Positions 17,650-26,234 are shown, counted from the first letter of the stretch. The stretch is 64,000 bases of DNA from Geomonas subterranea (GCF_019063845.1 NZ_CP077683.1:1674001-1738000); one strand, 5' to 3'. Numbers and translations: made by a program. The notes: generated by a model not told the origin, from the sequence alone.

Positions 17650-18191
17650 GCATGCAGCAGAGTTACCACGCCCTGTCGAGGCTTTTCGATTATCCGCGGC
17701 AGAGGGAGGAAGTGGAGAGTTGCTACGACGCCCTCGCCACCTACCTGAGGCGCAGCGGCATCGAATCGCGCGCCCGCCTCTTTGGTGAGATGTTGGGGAA
17801 TAGCACCCTTTCAGAGTTGCAGGAAGATTACGTGGCCCGCTTCGACTTCAACCCGGCGGCGGCTCCCTACCTGGGGCACCACCTGTACGGCGACAACCAG
17901 AAAAAGGGTGGCTACATGATCCAGGTGAAGCAGGAGTACGGCAGGTACGGCTTCGAGGCGCCCGTGGACGAGCTTCCTGACCATCTGGCCGTGGTGCTCG
18001 CCTTCCTGGCGCACCTCGCGCGCCGCGGCGAGGACGAGGTGCGTCGCGAGTTCATCGGGAAACTGGTTCTGCCTGCCATCAACAAACTGCTCGGCACATC
18101 GGAACAGCGCGACACGTCCCCCTGGCTCACCCTGGTCGAGGCAGCCGAGCTTTTATGCAGCGCGGATTGCCGTGAGGAGGCAACATGCTGA
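17646..18191 (+). CDS. narJ: Nitrate reductase assembly chaperone NarJ
   Basis: The 181-residue soluble protein has the TorD/NarJ all-helical pattern with YHALSRLFDYPRQREEV at the start, the conserved LSELQEDYVARFDFNP and the following YLGHHLYGD and DELPDHLAVVLAFLAHL. NarJ binds the NarG N-terminus and helps insert the molybdenum cofactor before membrane attachment. It overlaps narH (ATGA) and narI (seven bases). Confidence 0.95.
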
Positions 18192-18850
18192 ACTCTTTCA
18201 TCTTCATCGCCCTGCCCTACGCGGCCCTGGCGCTGGTACTCCTGGTCACCCCGTACCGCTTCCTGAGCAACAGGCTGACCTGGTCCGCCTACTCGACCCA
18301 GTTCCTGGAGCGCAAGGTCCTCTACTGGGGGATCAACCCGTGGCACTACGGAATCCTCCCGATCCTTTTGGCGCACGTGGTCGGGTTCGCGTTCCCCGGC
18401 GTGTTCAAGCCCTTTTTGGGCAATCCGGAAACGCTGCTCGGCGTGGAAAGCGTCCTGTTCGGGCTGGGGGCCTTCGCCGTCTTTGGGGTGTTCCTTCTGC
18501 TGTTGCGGCGCGTCAACTCGGGGATGCTGAAGCGGGTCACCTTCAGCTCGGACTGGCTGATCCTGTATCTGCTGCTGTTCCAGGCCGGCACCGGGATCTA
18601 CATTGGCTACTTCATGCGCTGGGGTTCGCAGTGGTACCTGCACACCGCGGTTCCCTACCTCTGGTCGATCGTGTCATTCCAGCCGCAGATCGAGTACGTC
18701 GCCGACCTCCCGCTGGTGTTCAAGCTGCACGCCGCCTGCGCTTTCCTGATCGTGGCCGTGCTCCCCTTCACCAAGCTGGTGCACATGCTCTACCTGCCGT
18801 TGGATTTTCTGAAGGATCCGCCGCTTTTGTACCGGTGGCGGTCGAAGTAA
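18185..18850 (+). CDS. narI: Nitrate reductase gamma subunit NarI (cytochrome b)
   Basis: The 221-residue membrane protein has five predicted helices. Haem b ligand candidates His54 and His64 (NPWHYGILPILLAHVVGF) lie in the second helix and two more (FKLHAACAF, KLVHMLY) in the last, matching the arrangement in E. coli NarI with a two-residue shift. NarI oxidises quinol at the periplasmic face and sends electrons to NarH. The TGG-rich segment before the C-terminus ends with a basic tail. It overlaps narJ and is followed by a cluster of palindromic repeats. Confidence 0.95.
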   Translation: MLNSFIFIALPYAALALVLLVTPYRFLSNRLTWSAYSTQFLERKVLYWGINPWHYGILPILLAHVVGFAFPGVFKPFLGNPETLLGVESVLFGLGAFAVFGVFLLLLRRVNSGMLKRVTFSSDWLILYLLLFQAGTGIYIGYFMRWGSQWYLHTAVPYLWSIVSFQPQIEYVADLPLVFKLHAACAFLIVAVLPFTKLVHMLYLPLDFLKDPPLLYRWRSK

Positions 18851-18874
18851 GTTGCGCGGAGCCACGCTCCCCGT

Positions 18875-19153
18875 CCGTCCCCTCTCCGGAGGGAGAGGGG
18901 GAACTGCGACTTCTGCACCGTGTCATCCCCTCTCCCCCTGGGAGAGGGTGGCCGCAGGCCGGGTGAGGGACGTTGCACATGGCACAATGTCGCTTTCGTG
19001 CCAAGCCCTCACCCCCGCCCCTCTCCCGGAGGGCGAGGGGGGAACTGCAACTTCTGCAATCAGCACTGTGTCATCCCCTCTTCCCCTGGGAGAGGGTGGA
19101 ACTGCGACTTCTGCACTGCACTCTGCCATCCCCTCTCCCGGAGGGCGGGGGAT
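18875..19153. repeat. Cluster of family B palindromic repeats between narI and narK
   Basis: At least five GGGAGAGGG/CCCTCTCCC half-elements lie here. The part at about 18925-19042 is a composite: GGGAGAGGGTGGCCGCAGG, GGTGAGGG, a short spacer, then CCCTCACCCCCGCCCCTCTCC. The same composite arrangement is found twice at 21.45-21.77 kb. No gene is present in 18851-19191. Confidence 0.85.
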
Positions 19154-19191
19154 GAATGAAGCAATGGACCATTTGAGAAATATTTGGAGGG

Positions 19192-20580
19192 ATGATGTCG
19201 TCACGCGTATTGGCAGTATGGACCCCGGAGGACGCACAGTTCTGGGAGCAGCAGGGTAAGGCCATCGCCTACCGAAACCTTTGGATCTCCATCCCGTCCC
19301 TCTTCCTTTCCTTCGCTGTCTGGATGGTCTGGAGCGTCGTCGTGGTAAACCTGCAGTCGATCGGGTTTTCCCTCGACGCGGACAAGCTGTTCTGGCTGGC
19401 GGCGCTGCCGGGCCTCTCCGGCGCGACGCTGCGCATCTTCTATTCCTTCATGGTCCCCATCTTCGGGGGCAGGACCTGGACCACCATCAGCACCGCGTCG
19501 CTCCTGATCCCGGCTGTCGGCATCGGATTCGCCGTGCGCGACCCGGGCACGAGCTACAGCACCATGCTGCTGCTGGCCTTTTTGTGCGGCCTCGGCGGCG
19601 GCAACTTCGCCTCCAGCATGTCCAACATCAGCTTCTTCTTCCCGAAGACGCTCAAGGGTACCGCCCTCGGACTCAACGCGGGCCTTGGCAACCTCGGGGT
19701 GAGCGCCATGCAGTTCCTGGTGCCACTGGTGATTACGGGGGGGATGTTCGGCGCCCTGTGCGGGGATCCCCAGGTCTGCGTCATCAAGGGTGTCTCCACC
19801 TCGGTCTGGATGCAGAATGCGGGCTTCGTGTGGGTCCCCTTCATCGTGCTCTCCACCCTGGCCGCATGGTTCGGCATGAACGACATCGCGGAGGCCAGGG
19901 CGTCGTTCAAGGAGCAGTCGGTCATCTTCAAGCGCAAACACAACTGGATCATGTGCTGGCTCTACCTCGGCACCTTCGGATCGTTCATCGGCTATTCCGC
20001 CGGTCTGCCGCTCTTGATCAAATCACAGTTCCCGACCGTCAACCCGATGCAGTACGCCTTCCTCGGGCCTCTGGTGGGGGCGCTGTGCCGGCCGCTTGGC
20101 GGCTGGATCGCCGACAAGGTCGGAGGCGCCCGGGTCACCTTCTGGAACTTCGTCGCCATGACCGCCGCCGCCTTCGGGGTTCTGCACTACCTCCCCGCCC
20201 AGGGGAACCCTGGCAATTTCTGGGGATTCCTGGCCATGTTCATCGCCATGTTCATCACGACCGGTATCGGGAACGGATCGACCTTCAGGATGATCCCGGT
20301 GATCTTCCTGACCGAGCGGCAGCGCGCGGCGGGGGACGTCAGGCGCGAAGCTCAAGCCAGGGCCGCGGCCGAGGCGGCGAAGGAGGCAGCGGCGGTGCTC
20401 GGGTTCTGCTCCGCGTTCGCGGCCTACGGCGCCTTTTTCATCCCCAAGGCCTTCGGCAGCTCCATAACGCTGACCGGCGGACCGCAGGGCGCACTCTACG
20501 GCTTCCTCGCCTTCTACGTGAGCTGTATCGCCCTCACCTGGTATTGCTACTCGCGGGAAAACGCGGAGATGCCCTGTTAA
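19192..20580 (+). CDS. narK: NarK-type nitrate/nitrite transporter
   Basis: The 462-residue major facilitator has about twelve hydrophobic helices. It contains the nitrate-signature glycine-rich segments LLAFLCGLGGGNFASSMSNI and GLGNLGVSAMQFLVP, plus a second half with AFLGPLVGALCRPLGGWIAD and GIGNGSTFRMIP. These are the marks of the nitrate/nitrite porter family. GGAGGG directly precedes tandem ATGs at 19192 and 19195; the second has better spacing. It follows narI after a repeat cluster and is likely part of the same operon, moving nitrate in or exchanging it for nitrite. Confidence 0.95.
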   Translation: MMSSRVLAVWTPEDAQFWEQQGKAIAYRNLWISIPSLFLSFAVWMVWSVVVVNLQSIGFSLDADKLFWLAALPGLSGATLRIFYSFMVPIFGGRTWTTISTASLLIPAVGIGFAVRDPGTSYSTMLLLAFLCGLGGGNFASSMSNISFFFPKTLKGTALGLNAGLGNLGVSAMQFLVPLVITGGMFGALCGDPQVCVIKGVSTSVWMQNAGFVWVPFIVLSTLAAWFGMNDIAEARASFKEQSVIFKRKHNWIMCWLYLGTFGSFIGYSAGLPLLIKSQFPTVNPMQYAFLGPLVGALCRPLGGWIADKVGGARVTFWNFVAMTAAAFGVLHYLPAQGNPGNFWGFLAMFIAMFITTGIGNGSTFRMIPVIFLTERQRAAGDVRREAQARAAAEAAKEAAAVLGFCSAFAAYGAFFIPKAFGSSITLTGGPQGALYGFLAFYVSCIALTWYCYSRENAEMPC

Positions 20581-20702
20581 CGCGGGCGCATGGGACAGCG
20601 CCGGGGAAGTATGGTATCTTCTCCCGGTGGTTGAACAGGCAAGTCGGCAACAACACTGAAGGGCGGTGGCGCTGAGCCGCGGTCAAACCACCAGAGGGTT
20701 AC

Positions 20703-21440
20703 ATGATCCTGGAACTTCTGATACCGATGTTGTTGTGCACCCTGCTGGTTGCGGTCCTCTACTCGTGCGTGGGGCACGGCGGCGCCTCGGGGTACATCGC
20801 GGTGCTGGCGCTTTTCAGCGTGGCGCCGGAAGTGTTCAAGCCTACCGCGCTCACCCTGAACCTCCTGGTGGCGGGAATCGCCACCTTTTCCTTCGCCCGC
20901 GCCGGGCATTTCTCGTGGCGTCTTTTCTGGCCCTTCGCGGCCACCTCGATTCCCTTCAGCTTCCTGGGTGGCTACCTCACCCTCCCCTCTCACATCTACC
21001 GGCCGCTGGTCGGGGTGGTGCTGCTTCTCTCGGCGTCGCGCCTCTTGCTGCAGAAAAATCAGGGGGCCGTGGGCACCACTCCCCCTGCCACCCCCACCGC
21101 CCTCTTCATCGGGGCCGCCCTCGGGCTTCTCTCCGGCCTCACCGGCGTCGGGGGCGGCATTTTCCTGAGTCCGCTTTTGTTGCTGTTCAAATGGGGTGAA
21201 CCGAGGGAGGTGTCGGCGGTTGCCGCGCTTTTCATTCTGGTCAACTCAGGAGCGGGTCTGCTTGGGCATTTGAGCGGGGTGCAGGCGATACCCGGTTACG
21301 CACCCCTTTTGGCCGGCAGCGCCGTTTTGGGCGGCGTGGTCGGCTCGCTGCTCGGTAGCCGTCACCTCCCCGTCCCCACCATCATGCGTGTCCTTTCGCT
21401 GGTCCTCACCATCGCCGGTTTCAAGCTGCTGCTGGTTTAG
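20703..21440 (+). CDS. TauE/SafE (TSUP) family permease
   Basis: The 245-residue protein has about eight hydrophobic helices and the two-fold repeat of the TSUP family. Each half opens with a Gly-rich motif: CVGHGGASGYIAVLALF in the first and GLLSGLTGVGGGIFLSPLLL in the second. The family exports sulphite, sulphoacetate or related organic anions. The gene follows narK by 120 bases in the same direction. No sulphur gene is nearby, so the substrate is open; a role with nitrite or another anion is only a guess from position. Confidence 0.85.
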   Translation: MILELLIPMLLCTLLVAVLYSCVGHGGASGYIAVLALFSVAPEVFKPTALTLNLLVAGIATFSFARAGHFSWRLFWPFAATSIPFSFLGGYLTLPSHIYRPLVGVVLLLSASRLLLQKNQGAVGTTPPATPTALFIGAALGLLSGLTGVGGGIFLSPLLLLFKWGEPREVSAVAALFILVNSGAGLLGHLSGVQAIPGYAPLLAGSAVLGGVVGSLLGSRHLPVPTIMRVLSLVLTIAGFKLLLV

Positions 21441-21450
21441 CGTCTGTGAG

Positions 21451-21571
21451 TCCCCTCTACCTCTGGGAGAGGGTGGCCGAAGGCCGGGTGAGGGGTGTTG
21501 CAGTACGGCACCATGCCGCTTCCTGGCGAGGCCCTCACCCCTGCCCCTCTCCCATAGGGCGAGGGGTGGAC
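21451..21571. repeat. Composite family B element, copy 1
   Basis: Left half with GGGAGAGGGTGGCCGAAGG and GGTGAGGGG, a spacer of about 40 bases (TGTTGCAGTACGGCACC...), then right half CCCTCACCCCTGCCCCTCTC with GGGCGAGGGGTGGA. It begins just after the TSUP permease gene. Confidence 0.85.
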
Positions 21572-21651
21572 GTTTAATGGGTCGCTGCCACAGGCAGGTC
21601 TTCTTCCGCGGGGCGAAACTGAAACTGCAGCTGGTTTCGCGCCCAGGTGAG

Positions 21652-21771
21652 CCCCCTCTCCCCCTGGGAGAGGGTGGCCGAAGGCCGGGTGAGGGGTGTT
21701 GCAGTACGGCACCGGCCGCTTCCTGGCAAGGCCCTCACCCCTGCCCCTCTCCCATAGGGCGAGGGGTGGAC
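21652..21771. repeat. Composite family B element, copy 2
   Basis: Near-identical to the element 200 bases upstream, including the internal spacer (TGTTGCAGTACGGCACC), and in the same orientation. The shared spacer shows that the whole 120-base unit was duplicated, not just the palindromic halves. The rest of 21441-21850 holds no gene. Confidence 0.88.
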
Positions 21772-21813
21772 ATTCACTTAAAGAAAAAAGGAACCATCAG
21801 CACATCAACAATT

Positions 21814-21850
21814 CTCCCTCTCCCTGTGGGAGAGGGCCGGGGTGAGGGCG
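21814..21850. repeat. Left half-palindrome abutting the DUF559 gene
   Basis: CTCCCTCTCCCTGTGGGAGAG followed by GGCCGGGGTGAGGGCG ends directly at the ATG of the next gene. It has the same orientation as the left half of the composite elements upstream and probably includes the ribosome site (GGTGAGGG). Confidence 0.8.
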
Positions 21851-22216
21851 ATGCCACAAGCGACCTACTCGAAACTTCCGGAAGGGCTGCGGGACTTCGC
21901 CCGCTCTCTCAGAGGTAACCAGACTGATGCGGAAAACCTGCTCTGGCTGCTGCTGAGAAATAGGAGGTTAGGCTTCAAGTTTCGCAGACAGCACCCGGTT
22001 GCCGGGTACATCCTCGATTTCTTTTGCCACGAGGCGGGGCTGTGCGTTGAGCTTGATGGTGGGGAGCATAACGCCCCGGAGGCAGCGGCGAGCGACGAAC
22101 AGAGGACAAAGAAGCTGAATACGCTGGGAATTACGGTGCTCAGATTTTGGGATGATGAAGTGCTGACAAACACGGAAGTTGTGCTGGAAAAGATTTACCT
22201 GGAGTTGGTTAAATAG
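21851..22216 (+). CDS. DUF559 endonuclease-like protein
   Basis: The 121-residue protein has the DUF559 pattern: LRGNQTDAENLLWLLLRNRR, then GFKFRRQHPVAGYILDFFC, CVELDGGEHN and a C-terminal GITVLRFWDDEVL. The D-x(n)-ExD core is typical of the Vsr-like PD-(D/E)xK nuclease fold (Asp in YILDFF, Glu and Asp in VELDGG). No helix-turn-helix is visible. The ATG follows the left half-palindrome without a gap, and the right half-palindrome begins 18 bases after the stop. So the gene occupies the spacer position of the composite repeats found at 18.9, 21.45 and 21.65 kb. Activity is inferred from the fold only. Confidence 0.85.
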   Translation: MPQATYSKLPEGLRDFARSLRGNQTDAENLLWLLLRNRRLGFKFRRQHPVAGYILDFFCHEAGLCVELDGGEHNAPEAAASDEQRTKKLNTLGITVLRFWDDEVLTNTEVVLEKIYLELVK

Positions 22217-22233
22217 TTTTACGCAGGTGGGAA

Positions 22234-22271
22234 CCCTCACCCCTGCCCCTCTCCCAAAGGGCGAGGGGGAG
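22234..22271. repeat. Right half-palindrome after the DUF559 gene
   Basis: CCCTCACCCCTGCCCCTCTC with following GGGCGAGGGGGA is the same right half that ends the composite elements upstream, in the same orientation. Confidence 0.8.
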
Positions 22272-22319
22272 ACACGGAGCTCATGGAAATACGGACCATC
22301 CATTACTGCGACAATCTAT

Positions 22320-22364
22320 CCCCCCTCTCCCTCCGGGAGAGGGTCGGGGTGAGGGCGATGCCCC
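22320..22364. repeat. Further left half-palindrome with a DUF559-like start remnant
   Basis: CCCCTCTCCCTCCGGGAGAG, then GGTCGGGGTGAGGGCGATGCC. The last 14 bases GGGTGAGGGCGATG and the next bases match the junction and first codons of the intact DUF559 gene, then similarity stops. It looks like the left end of a second element whose gene was lost. Confidence 0.65.
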
Positions 22365-22414
22365 AGCCGGTGCTTCGCCACCTCCTCCTGCCTGACGCCC
22401 CTAGCAGGCCACGC

Positions 22415-23179
22415 CTAGAAGAGAAAAACCAGAAACAGCACCCCGACCACGATGCGGTAGATGCCGAAGGGGATGAAGGTGTGGCTGGTGACGAACTTCA
22501 AGAGCGCCTTGATGCCGATCACACCGAAGATGAACGAGGTGACGAAACCAACGGCGATGTTCTGCCAGTCCGCAGCATGAAAAACCGTGTAGTTCTTGTA
22601 GATGTCGTAACAGGTGGCGGCGAACATGGTGGGAAGCGCCAGCAGGAAGGAAAATTCGGCGGCATCCTTCCGGTCCAGGCCGAACAGCAATCCCCCCATG
22701 ATGGTAGCCCCTGAACGCGAGACGCCCGGTACCATGGAGAGACACTGTACAAGACCTATGGAGAAGGCCTGCCGGTAGCTGATCTCATCCAGGGTGTGGG
22801 TGGTGGCAGGGCGGTCTTTCATCCAGAACTCGATGACGATGAAGGCGACCCCGCCGACGATCAGCATGTAACTTACCAGCGAAGGCTGGAAGAACGACTT
22901 CACCAGCTTGTAGAGCAGGAAACCGATGGTGCCGGTGGGAAGGAAGGCGAAGCATACTTTCTTGACCAGGTCGGGGCGCGCGAACAGCTGCTTGCGGTAC
23001 ACCTCGACGACGGCGAGCATGGCACCCAGTTGGATGACCACCTCGAACACCTTGTGCGCCTCGGACTGCTGCAGCTTCAAAAGGGCCGACGCCAGGATGA
23101 GATGCCCCGTGGAAGATACGGGAAGGAACTCGCTCAACCCCTCCACGATGCCAAGTACTATCGCCTCAAAAATACCCAC
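22415..23179 (-). CDS. uppP: Undecaprenyl-diphosphatase UppP/BacA
   Basis: The 254-residue membrane protein starts at a GTG with AAGGAG upstream. It contains the BacA motifs GIVEGLSEFLPVSSTGHLIL near the start and LVQCLSMVPGVSRSGATI in the middle, the two phosphatase signatures. It dephosphorylates undecaprenyl diphosphate to recycle the lipid carrier for cell wall and surface polysaccharides. It stands alone between the repeat region and the hemerythrin gene; it may serve the polysaccharide cluster but is a housekeeping function. Confidence 0.96.
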   Translation of the reverse strand: MGIFEAIVLGIVEGLSEFLPVSSTGHLILASALLKLQQSEAHKVFEVVIQLGAMLAVVEVYRKQLFARPDLVKKVCFAFLPTGTIGFLLYKLVKSFFQPSLVSYMLIVGGVAFIVIEFWMKDRPATTHTLDEISYRQAFSIGLVQCLSMVPGVSRSGATIMGGLLFGLDRKDAAEFSFLLALPTMFAATCYDIYKNYTVFHAADWQNIAVGFVTSFIFGVIGIKALLKFVTSHTFIPFGIYRIVVGVLFLVFLF

Positions 23180-23302
23180 GAGAAACGCTCCTTTAATTAC
23201 ACCGATTCAAGCGAGACAAAATACCCGATCGTGCATGTGTTGTAAAGGAACAAGCGCGTGAATTTTTACGGCGACGGGGACAACGGCCCACGCGGTAAAT
23301 AA

Positions 23303-23339
23303 CCTGGAACCAGTGAGGCGCGCGCCCCATGGTTCCAGG
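23303..23339. terminator. Perfect inverted repeat after the hemerythrin gene
   Basis: CCTGGAACCA and TGGTTCCAGG (10 of 10 bases paired) surround a 17-base GC-rich loop, 11 bases after the hemerythrin stop on the minus strand. No strong T run follows, so a terminator role is probable but not certain. Confidence 0.5.
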
Positions 23340-23350
23340 CACGGAAGTGG

Positions 23351-23758
23351 TCAGTGCTGCAGTTTGTCGTAGGCTGAATAAAGGGTGTTTTCCTCACTGC
23401 GCAGCCTACGGGAGATGGTGGCGAAGAGTCTCCCCAGTGCCTTGGCGAACTCGATGTCGATCACGGCATCATCCGGGGAGTATTTCTTGAAGAAGGCTAC
23501 GGCATTGCCGGAGATCTCTTCCATATCCTTGGCGTAAAAATCCACGGTGCGCTTCAACCCCTGGTCGGTCTGGGCGGCTTTGTTCAGCACCGGGTAGAGT
23601 TGCGCGTCCTCCTTGCGCAGATGTGCCAGCAGCGTCGATTGCGCTGTCAACAGGAGCCTGTGCGCCTCCTTGTTGGTAATGCTGGTATCCTTCACGCGGT
23701 TGAGCATCTCCTCGATTGCCACGTGGTCCTTTTTCAACTCATCGATCAGTCTAGACAT
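23351..23758 (-). CDS. Hemerythrin-domain protein
   Basis: From the ATG at 23758 (AAGGAG eight bases upstream) the protein has 135 residues and a four-helix hemerythrin-like layout. Candidate metal ligands are His in LKKDHVAIEEML and in LLAHLRKEDAQLYPVL, plus Glu near the C-terminus (RRLRSEENTLYSAYDKLQH). Two of the usual His positions are replaced or missing, as in HHE-type domains. Such proteins bind a diiron centre and sense or buffer oxygen or NO. Single gene with its own probable promoter; it may relate to nitrate respiration only by proximity. Confidence 0.85.
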   Translation of the reverse strand: MSRLIDELKKDHVAIEEMLNRVKDTSITNKEAHRLLLTAQSTLLAHLRKEDAQLYPVLNKAAQTDQGLKRTVDFYAKDMEEISGNAVAFFKKYSPDDAVIDIEFAKALGRLFATISRRLRSEENTLYSAYDKLQH

Positions 23759-23901
23759 CGTCACATCTCCTTACCGCTTTCGGTCTGCCCTCAGGCGCTT
23801 CTCTTGTGTGATTCAGTATAGGCGCGGCTAAAAGGGGGGGACTTGACGCAGATCAAGAATGTGCAGCGAGGATGCGAAAAAACGGGGAAGGCGAATCCAT
23901 C

Positions 23902-25149
23902 CTAAGAAACGAGTTCTTCGTAGAGGCGAAGGTACCTTTCAGCGCAGGTGACGATGTCGAACTGCCGTGCGATTTTCTGACGGCAAGCGGCGTCGAGAAC
24001 TTCAGACGGGACCTCACGCTTCAGCACCCAGGCCATCCCCTCGGCGAGCGACTCGGGTTGGAAGGGGGTGGCAAGGAAACCGTTCACCTTGTGGTCTACC
24101 AGATCCGGGATCCCCCCGACATTGAAGGCAACGGACGGCGTTCCACAGGCCATGGCCTCCATGATCGTGTTGGGCAGGTTCTCCTGCATGGAAGGGGCGA
24201 CGAACAGGTCAACCGCACTGTACAGGAGGTTCAGGGTGAGTTCGTCGTGAAGGTAACCAAGGTAGTGCGTTCTCAGCCCAAAGTCGGGGGCATCCTCCGG
24301 CTCCGGCGAACCGAACACGACGATCTCGCATTCCGCTCCGAAGCCTGCTTCGCGGAGCTTGGCCAAAGCTGGGGCAAGATACTGGAAGCCCTTGTTTTTA
24401 TCACTGGTAGCGCTGAATGCCCCGAAGAGGATGTACCTCTTGTCGGGCGAAAACCCGAACATCTCACGTGCGGTATCCCTGGTGACGCCCGGAATCCGTG
24501 TCAGGTCGAGCCCGTTGGGGATCACTTCGACGCGCAGGTCCCTGAACAGGGCGCTCTCCTTCGCGCAGCGGGCCAGCCAGCGGCTCGGGGTGACAACCGT
24601 GAGCGGCACCCCTTGCCACGCCTTGGCCTTCCTGCGCCAGGTCCAGCGGGAGAGATCCATCTCGCAGTTCGACCCTAGAACCGGACAGCGCCCGCAAGTG
24701 CCGGTGTAGCGCCGGCAATCCATGGGGAGGTGACACCCTCCGGTGAAGGCCCAGGAGTCGTGCAAGGTCCAGACCATGGGGCGACGCAACTTCGGGATCG
24801 TCTCGATGCGCAAAAATCCCGCGCTTACCCAGTGCAAATGCACCAGTTGCGGATCGATGTGCCTGAGCCGCGGAAGAACGTGATCGGGCAGGAGGTTCGC
24901 GAAAAAAGGGGCCCGGCTGCGCCTGGGGTACAACGAGAGCGGAAGCGTCTCCAGGGGTGGCTTCAACAGCGCCGAGACCCTCTCCGTCAGGCTTTGGGGC
25001 GCGTGGACCTGCGGGTAGCGCTCAGCGGGCGCCTTTTGCACCAGCATGTGCGCGTCGACACTGGCGTCACGCAGAGCAGAATGCAGACGGGCGGCAGCAC
25101 GCGCAGCGCCGCCTTCCCCGTAAAATGTGTTGAGCAGGAGAACTTTCAC
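23902..25149 (-). CDS. Glycosyltransferase, GT4-type
   Basis: From a GTG at 25149 with GAGGGG upstream the protein has 415 residues; another GTG at 25182 lacks a ribosome site. The fold is GT-B, with N-terminal VLLLNTFYGEGGAARAAARL, WVSAGFL and LHDSWAFTGGCHLPMDC, and C-terminal LFVAPSMQENLPNTIMEAMACGTPSVAFNVGG carrying the E-x7-E donor-binding motif. The middle has four or five Cys typical of a group often labelled glycosyl transferase group 1 in polysaccharide loci. It is the last gene of the leftmost transcription unit (promoter near 26150). Sugar donor unknown. Confidence 0.88.
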   Translation of the reverse strand: MKVLLLNTFYGEGGAARAAARLHSALRDASVDAHMLVQKAPAERYPQVHAPQSLTERVSALLKPPLETLPLSLYPRRSRAPFFANLLPDHVLPRLRHIDPQLVHLHWVSAGFLRIETIPKLRRPMVWTLHDSWAFTGGCHLPMDCRRYTGTCGRCPVLGSNCEMDLSRWTWRRKAKAWQGVPLTVVTPSRWLARCAKESALFRDLRVEVIPNGLDLTRIPGVTRDTAREMFGFSPDKRYILFGAFSATSDKNKGFQYLAPALAKLREAGFGAECEIVVFGSPEPEDAPDFGLRTHYLGYLHDELTLNLLYSAVDLFVAPSMQENLPNTIMEAMACGTPSVAFNVGGIPDLVDHKVNGFLATPFQPESLAEGMAWVLKREVPSEVLDAACRQKIARQFDIVTCAERYLRLYEELVS

Positions 25150-25168
25150 TGGCCCCTCGGTGGGAACG

Positions 25169-26107
25169 CTATCGCGGCTCACGGCGCAACAGGCGCCGCA
25201 ACCTGGCAGCCGTGCGTCCCAATAGCAGCGCCTGGCGCAGCGGCATGTGAATCGATTCCTCGAGTTGGCTGTCCAGCAAGACGTTGCGCTTCATCTCGCA
25301 GGGGTGCAACAGCGGGAACGCCATGGCGCGGGTAGGCAGACCGGCATGTTCTGTCACGGCCTTGGTATGAGTGGCTTCCTCGCCGAAACCGATGTTGGAA
25401 ACCAGGTTGACCGCAGGCATGACGCAAAGGGTGTCATGCAGGAAGCAACAATAGGTGAACTGGTGGTCCCAGGTGTCGATATCACCCCGGTGAACGGCGT
25501 CGAAGAGCACCCTCCAGTAACGGGCCACCGCTCTTTGCGGAAAGAGCTGCTTCAGCCAGCCACTTTTTTTCACCGCGGGCCACGATTTCATTTCCACGTC
25601 GTAGCGCCGCCAACTGCGCCGCCAGGTCGCCCAGCCCCATATGTGCGGGCGGCGCGAAAAGTAGTAGCTCTCCGTGATCTCCGCGCTGTCGCCATGGAAG
25701 TTGTTGCCGCTGATCATGGCGACCCGGTCGTCATCCCGGAATTTCTCCAACAGCTCGTCGCAAAAGCGGAAGAAGGTGGGCTCCGGCACGCAATCGTCCT
25801 CGAGTATCACCGCCTCCCCGACCGTCCCGAAAACCCAGTCCATACCTGAGGAGATACGACGCTTGCAGCCAAGATTCACGTCGGAGAAGTTGAGCAGCAC
25901 CTGGCAAGGCCAGTCTACGTTGGAAGCGATGGCGCGGGCGGCGGCGCACTTCTCCGCTTCCCCCTCGCGGTCGGAGCGGGGGCCATCGGCTATCACAAGC
26001 AACGTGGGCGGAGCTGCTTTCCGGATGGCCTCGAAAACACGCGCGGTGGTATCGGGCCTGTTGAATATGAAGAAGGCTACCGGCGATCGCATCTGCCACG
26101 TTGTCAT
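25169..26107 (-). CDS. Glycosyltransferase-like protein (HlpA/GT-A type)
   Basis: The 312-residue protein opens with SPVAFFIFNRPDTTARVFEAI, continues with LLVIADGPR and then EAVILEDDCVPEPTFFRFCDELL, where EDD is the metal-binding Dxd-like motif of a GT-A fold. The middle HIWGWATWRRSWRRYD is a signature of a family often annotated as hemolytic protein HlpA-like or nucleotide-diphospho-sugar transferase. No membrane helices. The next gene begins within 20 bases, indicating an operon of two. Confidence 0.82.
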   Translation of the reverse strand: MTTWQMRSPVAFFIFNRPDTTARVFEAIRKAAPPTLLVIADGPRSDREGEAEKCAAARAIASNVDWPCQVLLNFSDVNLGCKRRISSGMDWVFGTVGEAVILEDDCVPEPTFFRFCDELLEKFRDDDRVAMISGNNFHGDSAEITESYYFSRRPHIWGWATWRRSWRRYDVEMKSWPAVKKSGWLKQLFPQRAVARYWRVLFDAVHRGDIDTWDHQFTYCCFLHDTLCVMPAVNLVSNIGFGEEATHTKAVTEHAGLPTRAMAFPLLHPCEMKRNVLLDSQLEESIHMPLRQALLLGRTAARLRRLLRREPR

Positions 26108-26136
26108 CAGAATCCCTTTTACGAAAAATCTCAGCG

Positions 26137-26165
26137 ATAATAGTGCATTTCATTTTGGATGACAA
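26137..26165 (-). promoter_or_regulatory. Sigma-70 promoter for the two-gene glycosyltransferase unit
   Basis: The minus strand has TTGTCA (26160-26165), a 17-base spacer and TATTAT (26137-26142). Transcription would start near 26130, about 23 bases before the start codon at 26107. Confidence 0.6.
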
Positions 26166-26234
26166 AGGGTTTCGAAGGCGCCATCGTCACGCTGCACCAG
26201 CCAGCAGGTGTCGCACCATCACGCTCGCGCTCCC

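Noticed and set aside
18852..19259. Several short frames over the repeat clusters (motifs like SPLPLGEGG)
   Set aside because: They are translations of palindromic repeats and have no start signals or conserved domains.
18875..22364. CRISPR array
   Set aside because: Repeats are palindromic, irregularly spaced, in both orientations, and no cas gene or uniform spacers exist.
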